Assembly (NCBI GenBank): GCA_020634935.1
Contig: JACKAT010000070.1
Span: forward strand, 1 to 27,948
Length of the DNA: 27,948 nt
Direction of reading: 5' to 3'
From: Anaerolineales bacterium
GTDB lineage: Bacteria > Chloroflexota > Anaerolineae > 4572-78 > J111
The position numbers were made by a program, and so were the translations under genes. Shown piece by piece: positions 1 through 8,384 of the stretch (position 1 is the first letter of the stretch; the number at the start of each line of letters is the position of its first letter). The notes beneath the pieces were generated by a model. The model worked only from the letters and a program-made list of their open reading frames with translations. It was not told the origin of the DNA and did not search any database.

Positions 1-696
1 GCCGCCGATTACCCGGATATCGCCTTTGTCTTTGGTTCCGGCGGCGGGCCGGCTGAACCCAACTTCTCCGTATTCGACAACTGGATTCACGAACCGGCAT
101 ACCTGAGCGGTATGCTGGCCGGCGGTCTAACCAAAAGTAACGTGATCGGCGTGGTCGGCGGCCTGCCCGTACCGGAAGTGAACCGCATTGTTAACGCCTT
201 CATCGCCGGGGCCGCGTCGGTCAACCCGGATGTGGATGTCAAAACCACGTTCATCAACAGTTGGTTCGATCCGGCGGCAGCGAAAGAAGCCGCCCTGGCT
301 CAAATCGACGCCGGCGCGGACGTGCTCTTTGCCGAGCGCTTCGGGGTGATCGAAGCGGCGGCGGAGAATGGCCTCTACGCCTTCGGCAACATGAGCGATC
401 AAACCGAATTGGCCCCTGAGTACGTCGTCAGCGGACCGGTCTGGAACATGAATCCGACCGTTGAATACATCATCAACCAAGTCGGCGGCGGAACCTATAC
501 CGCTCAGGATTTGAAAGATTTCAGCATGGTCGCTAAAGGCGGCGCTACGTTGGCGGACATCAATACCGCTGTCGAAGGCGGCATCCCGGATGACCTGCTG
601 GAGCAGGTGCAGACCAAACAGCAAGAAATCGTCAGCGGCCTCTTCCGCGTCGATATTGACGAAGCCCAGCCGCCCACCTCATCAGCAGCAGAATAA
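1..696 (+). CDS. BMP-family ABC transporter substrate-binding protein (5' truncated)
   Basis: The frame is open from base 1 to the TAA at 694-696, so the N-terminus, including any lipoprotein signal, lies outside the window. The visible 231 residues are the C-terminal two thirds of a BMP/Med (PnrA-like) periplasmic-binding-fold protein. Family hallmarks are present: an FGSGGG loop near the window start, then EPAYLSGMLAGG, the IGVVGGLPVPEVNR stretch, a WFDP motif and a GADVLFAE strand. These proteins bind nucleosides or related purines outside the membrane and deliver them to an ABC importer. The ATPase and two permeases follow on the same strand after a 185-bp repeat-containing gap, giving the usual BMP order. 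The Ser/Ala-rich last residues look like a disordered tail. The ligand cannot be read from this fragment; a nucleoside is inferred from the family and from the deaminase downstream. Confidence 0.9.
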   Translation, partial: AADYPDIAFVFGSGGGPAEPNFSVFDNWIHEPAYLSGMLAGGLTKSNVIGVVGGLPVPEVNRIVNAFIAGAASVNPDVDVKTTFINSWFDPAAAKEAALAQIDAGADVLFAERFGVIEAAAENGLYAFGNMSDQTELAPEYVVSGPVWNMNPTVEYIINQVGGGTYTAQDLKDFSMVAKGGATLADINTAVEGGIPDDLLEQVQTKQQEIVSGLFRVDIDEAQPPTSSAAE

Positions 697-702
697 AATA
701 AA

Positions 703-866
703 GTTTAGGAGTTTGTGGAGTTGGAGAGTTTGTAGAGTTCGAGAGTTTGTAGAGTTCGAGAGTTGATGGAGTCGAAGCGTTTGGGAGTTAAAGAGCATAT
801 TGCCAAAAACCCTTACGCAAGAACTCTATTAACTCCACGAACTCCATTAACTCCACAAACTTCCCA
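703..866. repeat. Intergenic inverted repeat built from gagttygtrgagtt words
   Basis: The gap between the binding protein and the ATPase holds iterated 12-16 bp words on the left (gagtttgtagagttc twice, and gagtttgtggagttg) and their reverse complements on the right (aactccacgaactcc, aactccacaaactt). The transcript could fold into a long imperfect hairpin between the two cistrons. Such a structure could dampen read-through, so that the binding protein is made in excess over the membrane parts, but it also looks like a dispersed palindromic repeat. No other gene is visible in this gap. Confidence 0.6.
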
Positions 867-881
867 CATTTTGGAGAAGAG

Positions 882-2396
882 ATGGATCGGCCTAACGCCA
901 TCGAAATGCGCCATATCTATAAACGCTTTGGTTCACTGGTCGCCAGCGATCATGTGAACTTCATGCTGTGTCAGGGCGAAATCCATGCGCTGTTGGGCGA
1001 AAATGGCGCGGGCAAAACCACACTGATGCGTATTCTCTACGGCCTCTACCACGCCGATAGTGGCGAAATAGTGGTCAACGGGCAGGCGGCGGAGATCAAA
1101 TCGCCCAAAGATGCCATTGCCGTGGGTATCGGCATGGTAACGCAGCACTTTGCGCTGGTGCCGCCCCTGACCGTCACCGAAAATATCATTCTCGGCTATA
1201 CTGACGGTTTTCAAATCAACCTCAACGAGGCCCATCGACGAGTGGCCGAGGCGTCGGAGAAATTTGGCATCCCGGTCGAGCCGAAAGCGCTGGTCAAGGA
1301 TTTATCGGTGGGACAGCGCCAGCGGGTCGAGATTTTGAAGGCGCTTTATCGCAACGCCAACGTGTTAATTATGGACGAGCCGACCGCCGTGCTGGTTCCG
1401 CAGGAGGTCGAGCAGTTGTTTGAAAGTTTGGAGCGACTGCGGCGACAAGGGCTGTCGGTCATCTTCATCAGCCACAAACTCAACGAGGTCATGACCATTA
1501 CCGATCGGGTGACGGTGCTACGTTTGGGGGAGAATGCCGGTACGGTCGAGACCCAATCGACCAGCCCGCCGGAGTTGGCCCGCATGATGGTTGGACGAGA
1601 GACGTTTGGGGTGACCAAAACAGCCGGTAAGCCCTCGCAGGGCAAGATTGTGCTGGAACTGGCGCAGGTGGCCGCGCTCGATAACAAAGGTCTGCCGGCG
1701 CTGAAAAACATCACACTTCAAGTTAGAGCCGGTGAAATTCTGGGGCTGGCGGGGGTATCGGGCAACGGGCAGACGGAGTTAGCCCAAGTGCTTGACGGCA
1801 CGCGCCTGGTCACGGCCGGGCAGATTAAAGTGTTGAACCACGACATCACCAACGTCGGGCCGGAGAAAGTGATGGCCGCCGGTGTGGGCCGTATCCCGGA
1901 GGATCGGCACGAGAGCGTGGTCGCCGAGCTGTCGGTGGCCCAGAATATGGCCTTGGAGCATCTCGATGAATTTACCCGGCAGGGGGTGCTCAACAAAAAA
2001 ACGCTCCTGGAGCACGCCAAAAAACTCATCGCCGAGTACCAGATCAAAGCCTCGCCCGGCGATAAAATTAGAACCCTGTCCGGCGGCAATATGCAGAAAG
2101 TGATTCTAGCCCGCGTGTTGGAGCGAAATCCCCAGGTCATCATCGTGGCCCAGCCGACTCGCGGCCTGGATGTCGGCGCAACGGAATATGTGCGTGGCAA
2201 ACTGCTGGAACAGCGGCGGAAAGGGGCGGCTATCTTGTTGATTTCAGAGGATTTGGACGAAATTTTGGAACTGGCCGATACCATTGCGGTGATCTACGAA
2301 GGCGAAATTATGGATATCTTGCCGGCCGCCGCCGCCGAAACCGAGCGTCTGGGCTTGCTAATGTCCGGCGTCAAAGCAGACAAGGTGGGCGCATGA
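882..2396 (+). CDS. BMP/nucleoside-type ABC transporter ATPase with two nucleotide-binding domains
   Basis: A 504-residue fused double-NBD ATPase of the RbsA/YufO type. The first NBD has Walker A GENGAGKTT (Lys45), signature LSVGQRQRVE and Walker B VLIMDEPTAVL. The second (from about residue 256) has the degenerate loop GVSGNGQTEL, signature LSGGNMQKV and IIVAQPTRGLD. This asymmetry, with a weak second Walker A, is normal for the family. The protein powers import through the two permeases encoded next. The ATG at 882 is preceded by ggagaagag at 873-881, a good ribosome-binding site. The 3' end overlaps the first permease by 4 bp (ATGA), indicating translational coupling. It might serve sugars, but the BMP-type binding protein and the downstream deaminase favour nucleosides or nucleobases. 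Confidence 0.92.
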   Translation: MDRPNAIEMRHIYKRFGSLVASDHVNFMLCQGEIHALLGENGAGKTTLMRILYGLYHADSGEIVVNGQAAEIKSPKDAIAVGIGMVTQHFALVPPLTVTENIILGYTDGFQINLNEAHRRVAEASEKFGIPVEPKALVKDLSVGQRQRVEILKALYRNANVLIMDEPTAVLVPQEVEQLFESLERLRRQGLSVIFISHKLNEVMTITDRVTVLRLGENAGTVETQSTSPPELARMMVGRETFGVTKTAGKPSQGKIVLELAQVAALDNKGLPALKNITLQVRAGEILGLAGVSGNGQTELAQVLDGTRLVTAGQIKVLNHDITNVGPEKVMAAGVGRIPEDRHESVVAELSVAQNMALEHLDEFTRQGVLNKKTLLEHAKKLIAEYQIKASPGDKIRTLSGGNMQKVILARVLERNPQVIIVAQPTRGLDVGATEYVRGKLLEQRRKGAAILLISEDLDEILELADTIAVIYEGEIMDILPAAAAETERLGLLMSGVKADKVGA

Positions 2397-3454
2397 GCTT
2401 TAAGATCGAACGCATTCCGGCCCCGCTGTGGGCGCGACCCCTTATTCCGCTTATGGCTATCGTGCTGACCTTTGTGTTGACGGCCACCCTGATTTTGCTG
2501 GCCAACGCTAATCCGCTGGATGCCTACTACTATTTTCTGATCGATCCCCTGTCCAGCCGGGTCAGCGCCATCGAAGTCCTGGTCAAAGCGACGCCGCTGC
2601 TGCTGACCGGCGCGGCGGTGACATTTGCGTTTGTCGGCGGCTACTGGAACATCGGCGTCGAGGGACAGCTCTACGCCGGAGCGACGGCGGCCACGGCGAT
2701 CGGCATCCACATGCAGAATGTTTCAGCGTGGATAGCTATTCCGTTGATGCTGATCGGCGGTTTCGTGGCCGGGATGTTGTGGGCTTTGGTTCCAGCCCTG
2801 ATGAAAGTCAAGCTGGCCATCGATGAGGTGGTGACCACATTGCTGCTGAACTCGGTGGCGCTGTTTATGGTCAGCGCCCTACTTAACGGGCCGTGGCGCA
2901 ACCCCATCTCCCAATGGCCTCAATCGCCCGACATTGCCGCGACGGCCATCTTTCCTAAATTAATTCCCCGCTCGCGGCTGCATTTAGGCTTTATATTAGC
3001 CCTGGTGATCATCGTTATCCTCTGGTTTGTCTTGACCAAAACCGCCTTTGGCCTCAAAATGCGAGCGGTGGGATTAAGCCCGCACGCGGCGCAGTTTGCC
3101 GGGATCAATGTCCAGCAAACGATGCTCATTTCAGCGCTGGTCAGCGGCGGCATCGGCGGGATAGCCGGCGTGAGCGAGATCGCCGGTATCCACTACCACC
3201 TCATCGATGCTATATCGCCGGGGTACGGCTACACCGGCATCATTATCGCTACACTCGGCACGCTGAACGCCTGGGGGGTGGCGCTGGCGGCGCTCTTTAT
3301 CGGCCTGATCGATACCGGAGCGCAGACGGTTAGCCGGGCCTTAGGCGTACCGACCTACCTGGGCGATGTCATCCAGGCGGCGCTGCTGCTGGTGACGCTG
3401 GGCATGCTGCTGCTGCAACGCTATCGAATTACCCGCACCCGGAGCGAATCATGA
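2393..3454 (+). CDS. ABC transporter permease, BMP/nucleoside type, subunit 1
   Basis: A 353-residue polytopic protein of the BPD_transp_2 family (NupP/YufP-like). Hydrophobic segments fill the chain, starting around residues 16-38 (LIPLMAIVLTFVLTATLILL). Family landmarks are AAVTFAFVGGYWNIGVEGQL near residue 75, the KLAIDEVVTTLLLN stretch with its helix break, and GLKMRAVGLSPHAAQFAGI, the cytoplasmic coupling segment that contacts the ATPase. A GYGYTGIIIATLG motif follows near residue 280. It forms half of the transmembrane channel with the next gene. It begins inside the ATPase stop codon (4-bp overlap) and ends with another 4-bp overlap, so all three are probably translated as one coupled unit in equimolar amounts. 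Confidence 0.92.
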   Translation: MSFKIERIPAPLWARPLIPLMAIVLTFVLTATLILLANANPLDAYYYFLIDPLSSRVSAIEVLVKATPLLLTGAAVTFAFVGGYWNIGVEGQLYAGATAATAIGIHMQNVSAWIAIPLMLIGGFVAGMLWALVPALMKVKLAIDEVVTTLLLNSVALFMVSALLNGPWRNPISQWPQSPDIAATAIFPKLIPRSRLHLGFILALVIIVILWFVLTKTAFGLKMRAVGLSPHAAQFAGINVQQTMLISALVSGGIGGIAGVSEIAGIHYHLIDAISPGYGYTGIIIATLGTLNAWGVALAALFIGLIDTGAQTVSRALGVPTYLGDVIQAALLLVTLGMLLLQRYRITRTRSES

Positions 3455-4401
3455 TCGAAGCCGCTTTTGTCACTTTTTTGGTCGGTCTATTGGGGGCGAC
3501 GCTGCGGGTGGCGACGCCGCTGCTGTTCGCCACGATCGGCGAACTGTACACAGAACGCTCAGGCGTACTCAACCTGGGCATCGAAGGGATCATGTTTTTG
3601 GGCGCGTTTGTGGGCTTCGCCATCGCCGCTAAAAGCGCCGAGGCCGAGCTGGCCGGCTACCTGTGGTTAGGATTGGGCGGCGCGATTGTGGTCGGACTGA
3701 TAATGGGCCTATTGATGGCTTTTTTCAGCGTGACGTTAGGCGTCAATCAGCACGTGGCGGGCTTGGGTATCACCTTGCTAAGTACCGGTCTGGCGCTGTT
3801 TGGCTTTCGGATGATTTTTGGGCAGAGTTCGGTGCTGCCGTCAATCGAGCCATTTGCCCAACTCTCGATTTTCGGCGACTTGCCGATTTTAGGGCCTATT
3901 TTCGAGCAGTACCTGCTGACCTACGTGGCCTTCATTGTGTTGCTGCCGCTGGCCTGGTGGCTGCTGTACCGGACCAACTACGGGTTGGAACTCCGCTCGG
4001 TGGGCGAGAATCCGGAAGCCGCCGACGCGGCCGGGGTCAACGTCTTTCGGGTGCGCTATATCACGCTGGCCCTCGGCGCGGCCTTGATGGCCATTGGCGG
4101 CGCGTTTTTATCGTTGGCCCAGTTAGGGGCGTTCTCGCCGGGGATCATCGCCGGGCGAGGCTGGGTCTGCATCGCGCTGGTTATATTCGCCAAATGGGAT
4201 CCCATCCGGGCGATGTGGGGCGCGCTGCTGTTCGGCGGCGTGTTTGCCTTGCAGTTGCGACTGCAACTGCTCGATTTAGTCGATATTCCCTTTGAGTTTT
4301 TCCTGGCGCTGCCCTATCTGGTAACCATCGCCGCGCTGGCGCTGGCCGGTCGCAACGTGGCTTATCCGGGCGCGTATTTGAAGGCGTATCGACGAGAATA
4401 A
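3451..4401 (+). CDS. ABC transporter permease, BMP/nucleoside type, subunit 2
   Basis: A 316-residue membrane protein of the same permease superfamily (NupQ/YufQ-like), partner of the preceding permease. Diagnostic segments are LRVATPLLFATIGELYTERSG (split here as LRVATPLLFATIGE and ERSGVLNLGIEGIM), NQHVAGLGITLLSTGLALF, the coupling helix GLELRSVGENPEAADAAGVN, and GRGWVCIALVIFAKWDP near the end. Eight to ten hydrophobic stretches are visible. The ATG overlaps the previous stop codon (ATGA at 3451-3454). The gene is followed by a short hairpin and then the cytosine deaminase. Confidence in the family is high. The substrate is inferred from context. Confidence 0.92.
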   Translation: MIEAAFVTFLVGLLGATLRVATPLLFATIGELYTERSGVLNLGIEGIMFLGAFVGFAIAAKSAEAELAGYLWLGLGGAIVVGLIMGLLMAFFSVTLGVNQHVAGLGITLLSTGLALFGFRMIFGQSSVLPSIEPFAQLSIFGDLPILGPIFEQYLLTYVAFIVLLPLAWWLLYRTNYGLELRSVGENPEAADAAGVNVFRVRYITLALGAALMAIGGAFLSLAQLGAFSPGIIAGRGWVCIALVIFAKWDPIRAMWGALLFGGVFALQLRLQLLDLVDIPFEFFLALPYLVTIAALALAGRNVAYPGAYLKAYRRE

Positions 4402-4415
4402 ATAGAATTTACGTA

Positions 4416-4436
4416 GAACAACTTGCTAAGTTGTTC
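4416..4436. repeat. Perfect 9-bp-arm hairpin between permease and deaminase
   Basis: gaacaactt, a gct loop and aagttgttc form a perfect stem-loop 14 bases after the permease stop. No U-run follows, so a classical intrinsic terminator is not supported. It may be an RNA processing or attenuation point, or a small dispersed palindrome: the words resemble the longer palindrome at 23557-23586 (gtaggacaaactt / aagtttgtcctac). Confidence 0.5.
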
Positions 4437-4478
4437 GCTATCTTTGCATCGGAATACTACAAACTAATACGGAGAAAA

Positions 4479-4922
4479 ATGACAATGGACGAATTTATGC
4501 GAGCGGCCATCGACGAAGCCAAGAAAGGACTGGCCGATGGCGGCATTCCGATTGGGTCGGTGCTGGTTATCGACGGCAAAATTGTGGGGCGCGGGCATAA
4601 CCAGCGCGTACAAAAAGGCAGCGCCGTCCTCCACGCCGAGATGGACTGCCTGGAGAATGCCGGCCGCTTGAAAGCCAGCGACTACCAACGCGCCGTACTC
4701 TACTCCACCCTCTCGCCGTGCGATATGTGCAGCGGGACGGTGCTGCTGTACAAGATTCCTAAAGTCGTCATCGGCGAAAACAAGACGTTTCAAGGCCCGG
4801 AGGAATACGTTCGCTCGCGCGGCGTCGAGTTGGAGATTTTGAACGACGCCGAATGCATCAAACTCATGGAAGATTTCATCGCTGCCCGACCTGAGTTGTG
4901 GAATGAGGATATCGGCGAGTAA
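4479..4922 (+). CDS. Cytosine deaminase, fungal Fcy1-like
   Basis: A 147-residue zinc-dependent deaminase of the cytidine deaminase fold. The zinc motif is complete: HAEMDCLE (His ligand and catalytic Glu) and SPCDMCSGTVLLYKIP (two Cys ligands). Beyond the generic fold, details recall yeast cytosine deaminase: LYSTLSPCDMC, VVIGENKTF, and a C-terminus ending RPELWNEDIGE. That C-terminal region shapes the nucleobase pocket in the yeast enzyme. The predicted reaction is cytosine to uracil plus ammonia, in pyrimidine salvage in the cytoplasm. The ATG at 4479 is chosen because ggag at 4471-4474 sits at correct spacing; a longer frame from 4431 starts inside a hairpin and has no such site. It follows the importer genes on the same strand, which suggests that the transported substrate is a nucleobase or nucleoside. 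Other base or nucleoside substrates cannot be excluded. Confidence 0.88.
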   Translation: MTMDEFMRAAIDEAKKGLADGGIPIGSVLVIDGKIVGRGHNQRVQKGSAVLHAEMDCLENAGRLKASDYQRAVLYSTLSPCDMCSGTVLLYKIPKVVIGENKTFQGPEEYVRSRGVELEILNDAECIKLMEDFIAARPELWNEDIGE

Positions 4923-4939
4923 GGTGTCGTTCGATAAAA

Positions 4940-5100
4940 CGTAACGTGGCCAAACCACAATCAGAAATGGAACACGGATTAGACGGATCATACAGATCAA
5001 CACGGATAAAAAATTTAGATCAGTGAAAATCCTCGTAATCCGTACAATCCGTGTTCTATAATTTTCGCAGGTGACGCAAATTTGCCGCACCAACAACGTA
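4940..5100. repeat. Solo copy of the ACGGAT hairpin element
   Basis: Starting 17 bases after the deaminase stop, this stretch contains a left arm of repeated acggat words (4971-5010) and a right arm of atccgt words (5037-5057), able to pair into an imperfect hairpin. The right flank ctataattttcgc, then gcaaatttgccgcacc, is nearly identical to the right end of the large array at 21361-21720. The left flank cgtaacgtg is shared with the left end of that array at 20604. It is therefore the same element family in a minimal form, with no gene inside. Confidence 0.75.
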
Positions 5101-5427
5101 AAGCCTCGTTTTCCATCAATAATAACGCTTATGTTTTACTGCTTTTCTACAGTTTGCAATTACCCCCATTACCCACCGCCTCAATGTGTCCGTATCATCC
5201 GCGTGTATTTCAGTTTCACTGCCATTAAGTTAGTAGCATCCCGAGTAGCCGGAGTTGCATCCTGAGCTTGATGAAGGGCATCAAACTTGCCCCCAAAGTA
5301 AAACGCCCACATCATCCCCGGCGATGACTCCCACGCAAAATCGTGGTACAATCGCTGTTAAGTTTGTTAAACGCAGTTGATCTTGCCTGGCTTCAGAACC
5401 GGTTATCACTAGATAAGGACTTCATAT
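5101..5427. other. Gene-free interval upstream of the histidine kinase
   Basis: No convincing gene is seen here. The segment near 5187-5212 (gtccgtatcatccgcgtgta) resembles a decayed right arm of the ACGGAT element. A ribosome-binding-like aagga at 5415-5419 precedes an ATG at 5426 and a GTG at 5428. Promoters for the kinase probably lie here, but I cannot point to clear -35/-10 boxes. Confidence 0.4.
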
Positions 5428-5547
5428 GTGGGGACGTCTAATCTTCTAATTATGCTGTCGATGTTAGGCAGCCTCCTGTATTTGCTCCTCATCATCTCTA
5501 TTTTGCAGCGGCGCGGTCTGCGAGCGGTCGGCCGGGCTGTTAATTGA
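5428..5547 (+). pseudogene. Out-of-frame N-terminal transmembrane segment of the histidine kinase
   Basis: From the GTG at 5428 (aagga at 5415-5419 upstream) a 39-codon frame runs to the TGA at 5545-5547. It encodes a clear transmembrane helix followed by a positive patch, LGSLLYLLLIISILQRRGLR. The kinase frame downstream is open from about 5468 and reads as a second helix (LIDFVLCSWPWTLGHL) before the first usable start at 5585/5588. Read together, with a one-base slip near 5535-5545, the two would give a continuous N-terminus typical of multi-TM Chloroflexota histidine kinases. I therefore treat this as the displaced 5' end of the kinase, through a real mutation or a sequence error. The alternative is a genuine 39-residue membrane peptide translated just upstream. 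Confidence 0.5.
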
Positions 5548-5587
5548 CTTTGTCCTCTGCTCCTGGCCGTGGACCCTGGGTCACTTG

Positions 5588-7720
5588 ATGCTGTGGCTCG
5601 ATGGCCTCCCCGTTCTACCTCGACCACTTATCGTCCGGCTTTTGCTTTACGATACCCTGCTACTGTCCGTGATCTTTTTTCATTTAACGCGAGCCTTTCT
5701 ACGGCGCGACGGACACTCGCGGCGCTGGTGGATAGCCGGCCTGGTTTGGCTGCTGGCCGCCATTTTGTTAGGCGAACACCTACTGCCGCTGCCTAATCCT
5801 ATCTGGCCGGGAGGCGGCGCTGATACGCTCGCGTTTTGGATGGTGACCGTTGGCTGGGCGGCGTTTACGGGCAGCGCAGTGTGGCTGTCGGTGCAGACCT
5901 ACACTCAAATTCAGCAGCCGCTCCATCGCAACCGCATCACCTATTGGTTCACGGTGATCGGTTTCATCACGGCCGACGCCCTCCTCTTTCTAACCGGCTC
6001 GGCGACGCCCGGCGGTGGTCTGCAATTGATCGGCGTGATGATCGCCACCTATGTTATTCTCACCCACAGCTTACCCGATGTGCGTCACACCGCCCGCCGG
6101 GTCATCAGCTATCTCATTATTACCGGTTTAACGGTAGCGCTCTATACCGCCGGCATTTTGGCGACCCAGTACGCGTTTCAATCGGTACCGGGCTACTCAT
6201 CCTGGCTGGCCGTCGCAGCGATTGCCTTAGTCCTGGCGATCGTTTTCGATCCCCTGTCGAAAATGGTGCAGCGGCTGGTCAATCGGCTCATCTCCAGCAC
6301 CCACTACGATCTCAGACGCACGGTGCAGCAATACAGCGCCAACATCAGCAACGTGCTCGATCTGGAACAGTTAGCCACAATGGCCATCACCTTCATTTGT
6401 AATGAGCTGCAGATACGACGAGGCGCAGTGTACGTCATTCATCATATGCGCCGGCCCGACCAGGAGTGGCCCGATGGCTATTTTAAGCTGCGCGGCATTG
6501 TGGGTACAGGGAATGGCTTACCGCCGGGTAACGAACTGCCGGAAGGCGCGCTCCAGCCACAGAGTCCCCTGGTGGAAAATCTTCGAGATTTACCCTCACT
6601 CAGCCAGTATGACATCGATCTGCTGCCGCAATTTCAAGAGACGTTGCCTGAAGAAAAAGCCTGGCTGGCTAATCTCAACATGGACATTTACGTGCCGATT
6701 TACGCCAGCGGCGAGTGGATTGGTTTGCTGACCTTCGGCCCCAAACGCTCCGGAGATCGCTACTTTGACCACGATCTTGATCTACTCAAAACGCTGGCCG
6801 ATCAAACCGCCGTAGCTCTGAAAAATGCCCGGCTGTTTGACGACCTAAAATATCGCAACGAAAAGATCGAGCAGCTCAATTATGAGTTATCGGTCGCCAA
6901 TGAAAAGCTGGCCCGACTCGACCAGGCCAAATCGGATTTTATCGGCGTGGCTTCCCACGAGCTGCGCACGCCGATGACCCAAATTCGCGGATACAGCGAT
7001 ATGATGCTGGACATGCTGGAAAGCGACGGCCTCAGTCCTGAGAGCGGGGCCATGATGATTCGCGGGATGAGCAAGGGGGTCAACCGGCTAGAGGAGATTG
7101 TCAACAAAATGTTTGAGATCTCCAAAATCGACACGGAGACCTTGGATTTGAACGTCGAACAGGTCTCGCTCAAAGAGGTTATCGACGGAGTCGTCAAAGA
7201 TTTTGACTCCGCCTTACAAGAGCGCCATCAGACACTCGCCGTTGAAAATTTGGCCGACCTGCCGACGATTATCGCCGATGACGACCGGCTCAAGCAAGTT
7301 TTTATGCATTTGATCCAGAACGCCATCAAATACACCCCGGACGGCGGCCGGATTTCGATCACCGGGCGCGACTTGAGTGAGACGGCCCTGCGGCCGGAAG
7401 ATGCCTTTGTCGAAATAATTGTCGCCGATACCGGCATCGGCCTGGCGAGCGAAGAGTTAGAGCATATTTTTGAGAAGTTCTATCGGGTGGAAGATGCTCG
7501 GCACCACAGTACGGGCCAAACAAAGTTCAAAGGGGCCGGGCCAGGGCTGGGCTTGACCATTGCCCGAGGAATTGTAACCGCGCACGGCGGTCGAATTTGG
7601 GGTGAGAGTTGCGGCTACGATGAAACAAACCTGCCCGGCAGCGAGTTCCATGTGGTGCTGCCGGTTGAGTCGAGCCAGATGGAGTTGATCAGATCGGAAG
7701 AGTTTGAAGCGTCGTTATAA
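5588..7720 (+). CDS. Membrane-bound GAF sensor histidine kinase
   Basis: About 710 residues from ATG 5588 (a TTG lies directly before it). Residues 1-225 contain about seven hydrophobic helices. A GAF-like domain follows (about 245-415, from the ISNVLDLEQLATMAI region to YFDHDLDLLKTLADQTAVAL). A short coiled-coil-like linker then leads to the HisKA dimerisation domain with the phospho-acceptor in ASHELRTPMTQIRGY (His457). The HATPase domain has N-box QNAIKYTPDGG, G1 VADTGIGLAS, F-box IFEKFYRV and G2 GPGLGLTIARGI. All catalytic boxes are intact. The protein should autophosphorylate in response to a membrane or GAF-detected signal and pass phosphate to a response regulator, but none is encoded nearby, so it is an orphan here. 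The first helix appears to be lost to another frame just upstream. It converges with a small minus-strand gene, with 3 bp between stops. Confidence 0.9.
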   Translation: MLWLDGLPVLPRPLIVRLLLYDTLLLSVIFFHLTRAFLRRDGHSRRWWIAGLVWLLAAILLGEHLLPLPNPIWPGGGADTLAFWMVTVGWAAFTGSAVWLSVQTYTQIQQPLHRNRITYWFTVIGFITADALLFLTGSATPGGGLQLIGVMIATYVILTHSLPDVRHTARRVISYLIITGLTVALYTAGILATQYAFQSVPGYSSWLAVAAIALVLAIVFDPLSKMVQRLVNRLISSTHYDLRRTVQQYSANISNVLDLEQLATMAITFICNELQIRRGAVYVIHHMRRPDQEWPDGYFKLRGIVGTGNGLPPGNELPEGALQPQSPLVENLRDLPSLSQYDIDLLPQFQETLPEEKAWLANLNMDIYVPIYASGEWIGLLTFGPKRSGDRYFDHDLDLLKTLADQTAVALKNARLFDDLKYRNEKIEQLNYELSVANEKLARLDQAKSDFIGVASHELRTPMTQIRGYSDMMLDMLESDGLSPESGAMMIRGMSKGVNRLEEIVNKMFEISKIDTETLDLNVEQVSLKEVIDGVVKDFDSALQERHQTLAVENLADLPTIIADDDRLKQVFMHLIQNAIKYTPDGGRISITGRDLSETALRPEDAFVEIIVADTGIGLASEELEHIFEKFYRVEDARHHSTGQTKFKGAGPGLGLTIARGIVTAHGGRIWGESCGYDETNLPGSEFHVVLPVESSQMELIRSEEFEASL

Positions 7721-7723
7721 TAT

Positions 7724-8056
7724 TTATTCGCTAACTGACAATTCGTAATCATCAAGCTGCCGGGCCACCATTTTGATGGTGGTGAGGTTACTGGTGGCAA
7801 CGAAAGCTTCGCAGATCAAGGTAAAATCCAAACTAGATTTCGGCTTGAAGGCGATGATTTCACCATCCAGGGTTTCATAGATGCCGTATCGACCGGCGAA
7901 CTTGCTGGTGAAACTATCGCCGTCGCTACAGGACTGGAGGGTGTCAGCCATCAATTCTTCATGCATTAAGTCTTGCGCCATTGCGAGGACTTTGGTATTC
8001 AACTGGGATACTTTGTTGCCTTGGGGTGGTTGCCCACCAACTAATTCGGGTGTCAT
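7724..8056 (-). CDS. Small conserved-looking protein of unknown function
   Basis: A 110-residue soluble protein that I do not recognise. It has a polar N-terminus (MTPELVGGQPPQGNK), an amphipathic helical segment (LNTKVLAMAQDLMHEELMADTLQS), then a mixed alpha/beta region with GRYGIYETLDGEIIAF. There is no signal peptide, membrane segment or cysteine motif. It is supported as a real gene by an aagagga ribosome-binding site about 8 bases before the ATG, by codon use like its neighbours, and by an AT-rich upstream gap suitable for a promoter. It is convergent with the histidine kinase and divergent from the rhodanese gene. Confidence 0.65.
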   Translation of the reverse strand: MTPELVGGQPPQGNKVSQLNTKVLAMAQDLMHEELMADTLQSCSDGDSFTSKFAGRYGIYETLDGEIIAFKPKSSLDFTLICEAFVATSNLTTIKMVARQLDDYELSVSE

Positions 8057-8384
8057 TGTAAAATCCTCTTGATTAATTCTTTTCCCAAAATGGGTTTATT
8101 ACTGTATCATACCACTACTTATCGACGATTATGGTTACAATTTTATTACATTGCCGTTAATTTATCGTTACGAGAACATTAAACAAATTTAACAAACCTT
8201 AAAAATTTGCTTTTTTACGGCTTAAACGACTATTTTATTAGGTTTGTACTAGCGTAGGACTCAATCGGCATTGAAAAGAGGGCAAAAATAACTAAGCCCC
8301 AAGAGAGGGGTAACTATATTGTATGTCAATTAACACAAAGCTGCAAAAAATTGGTTTAACTTTGCTGAAAGGAATGTATATTTA
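8057..8384. other. AT-rich divergent intergenic region
   Basis: This 328-bp spacer separates a leftward gene (start 8056) from a rightward gene (start 8385), so it must carry two promoters. It is clearly more AT-rich than the flanking genes, with runs such as ttttattacattgcc and aacaaatttaacaaacc. No unambiguous promoter boxes, operators or RNA genes were identified. Confidence 0.45.

Noticed and set aside
3663..4295. Overlapping 210-codon plus-strand frame within the second permease
   Set aside because: It is an alternative frame of a clear permease gene; the peptide is Arg/Gly-rich and has no domain.
4416..4436. Rho-independent terminator after the permease
   Set aside because: The stem is good but no T-run follows, and the deaminase follows closely on the same strand.
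4431..4478. Longer N-terminus for the cytosine deaminase starting at 4431
   Set aside because: That start lies inside a hairpin with no ribosome-binding site, while ATG 4479 has ggag at the right distance and gives the family-typical N-terminus.
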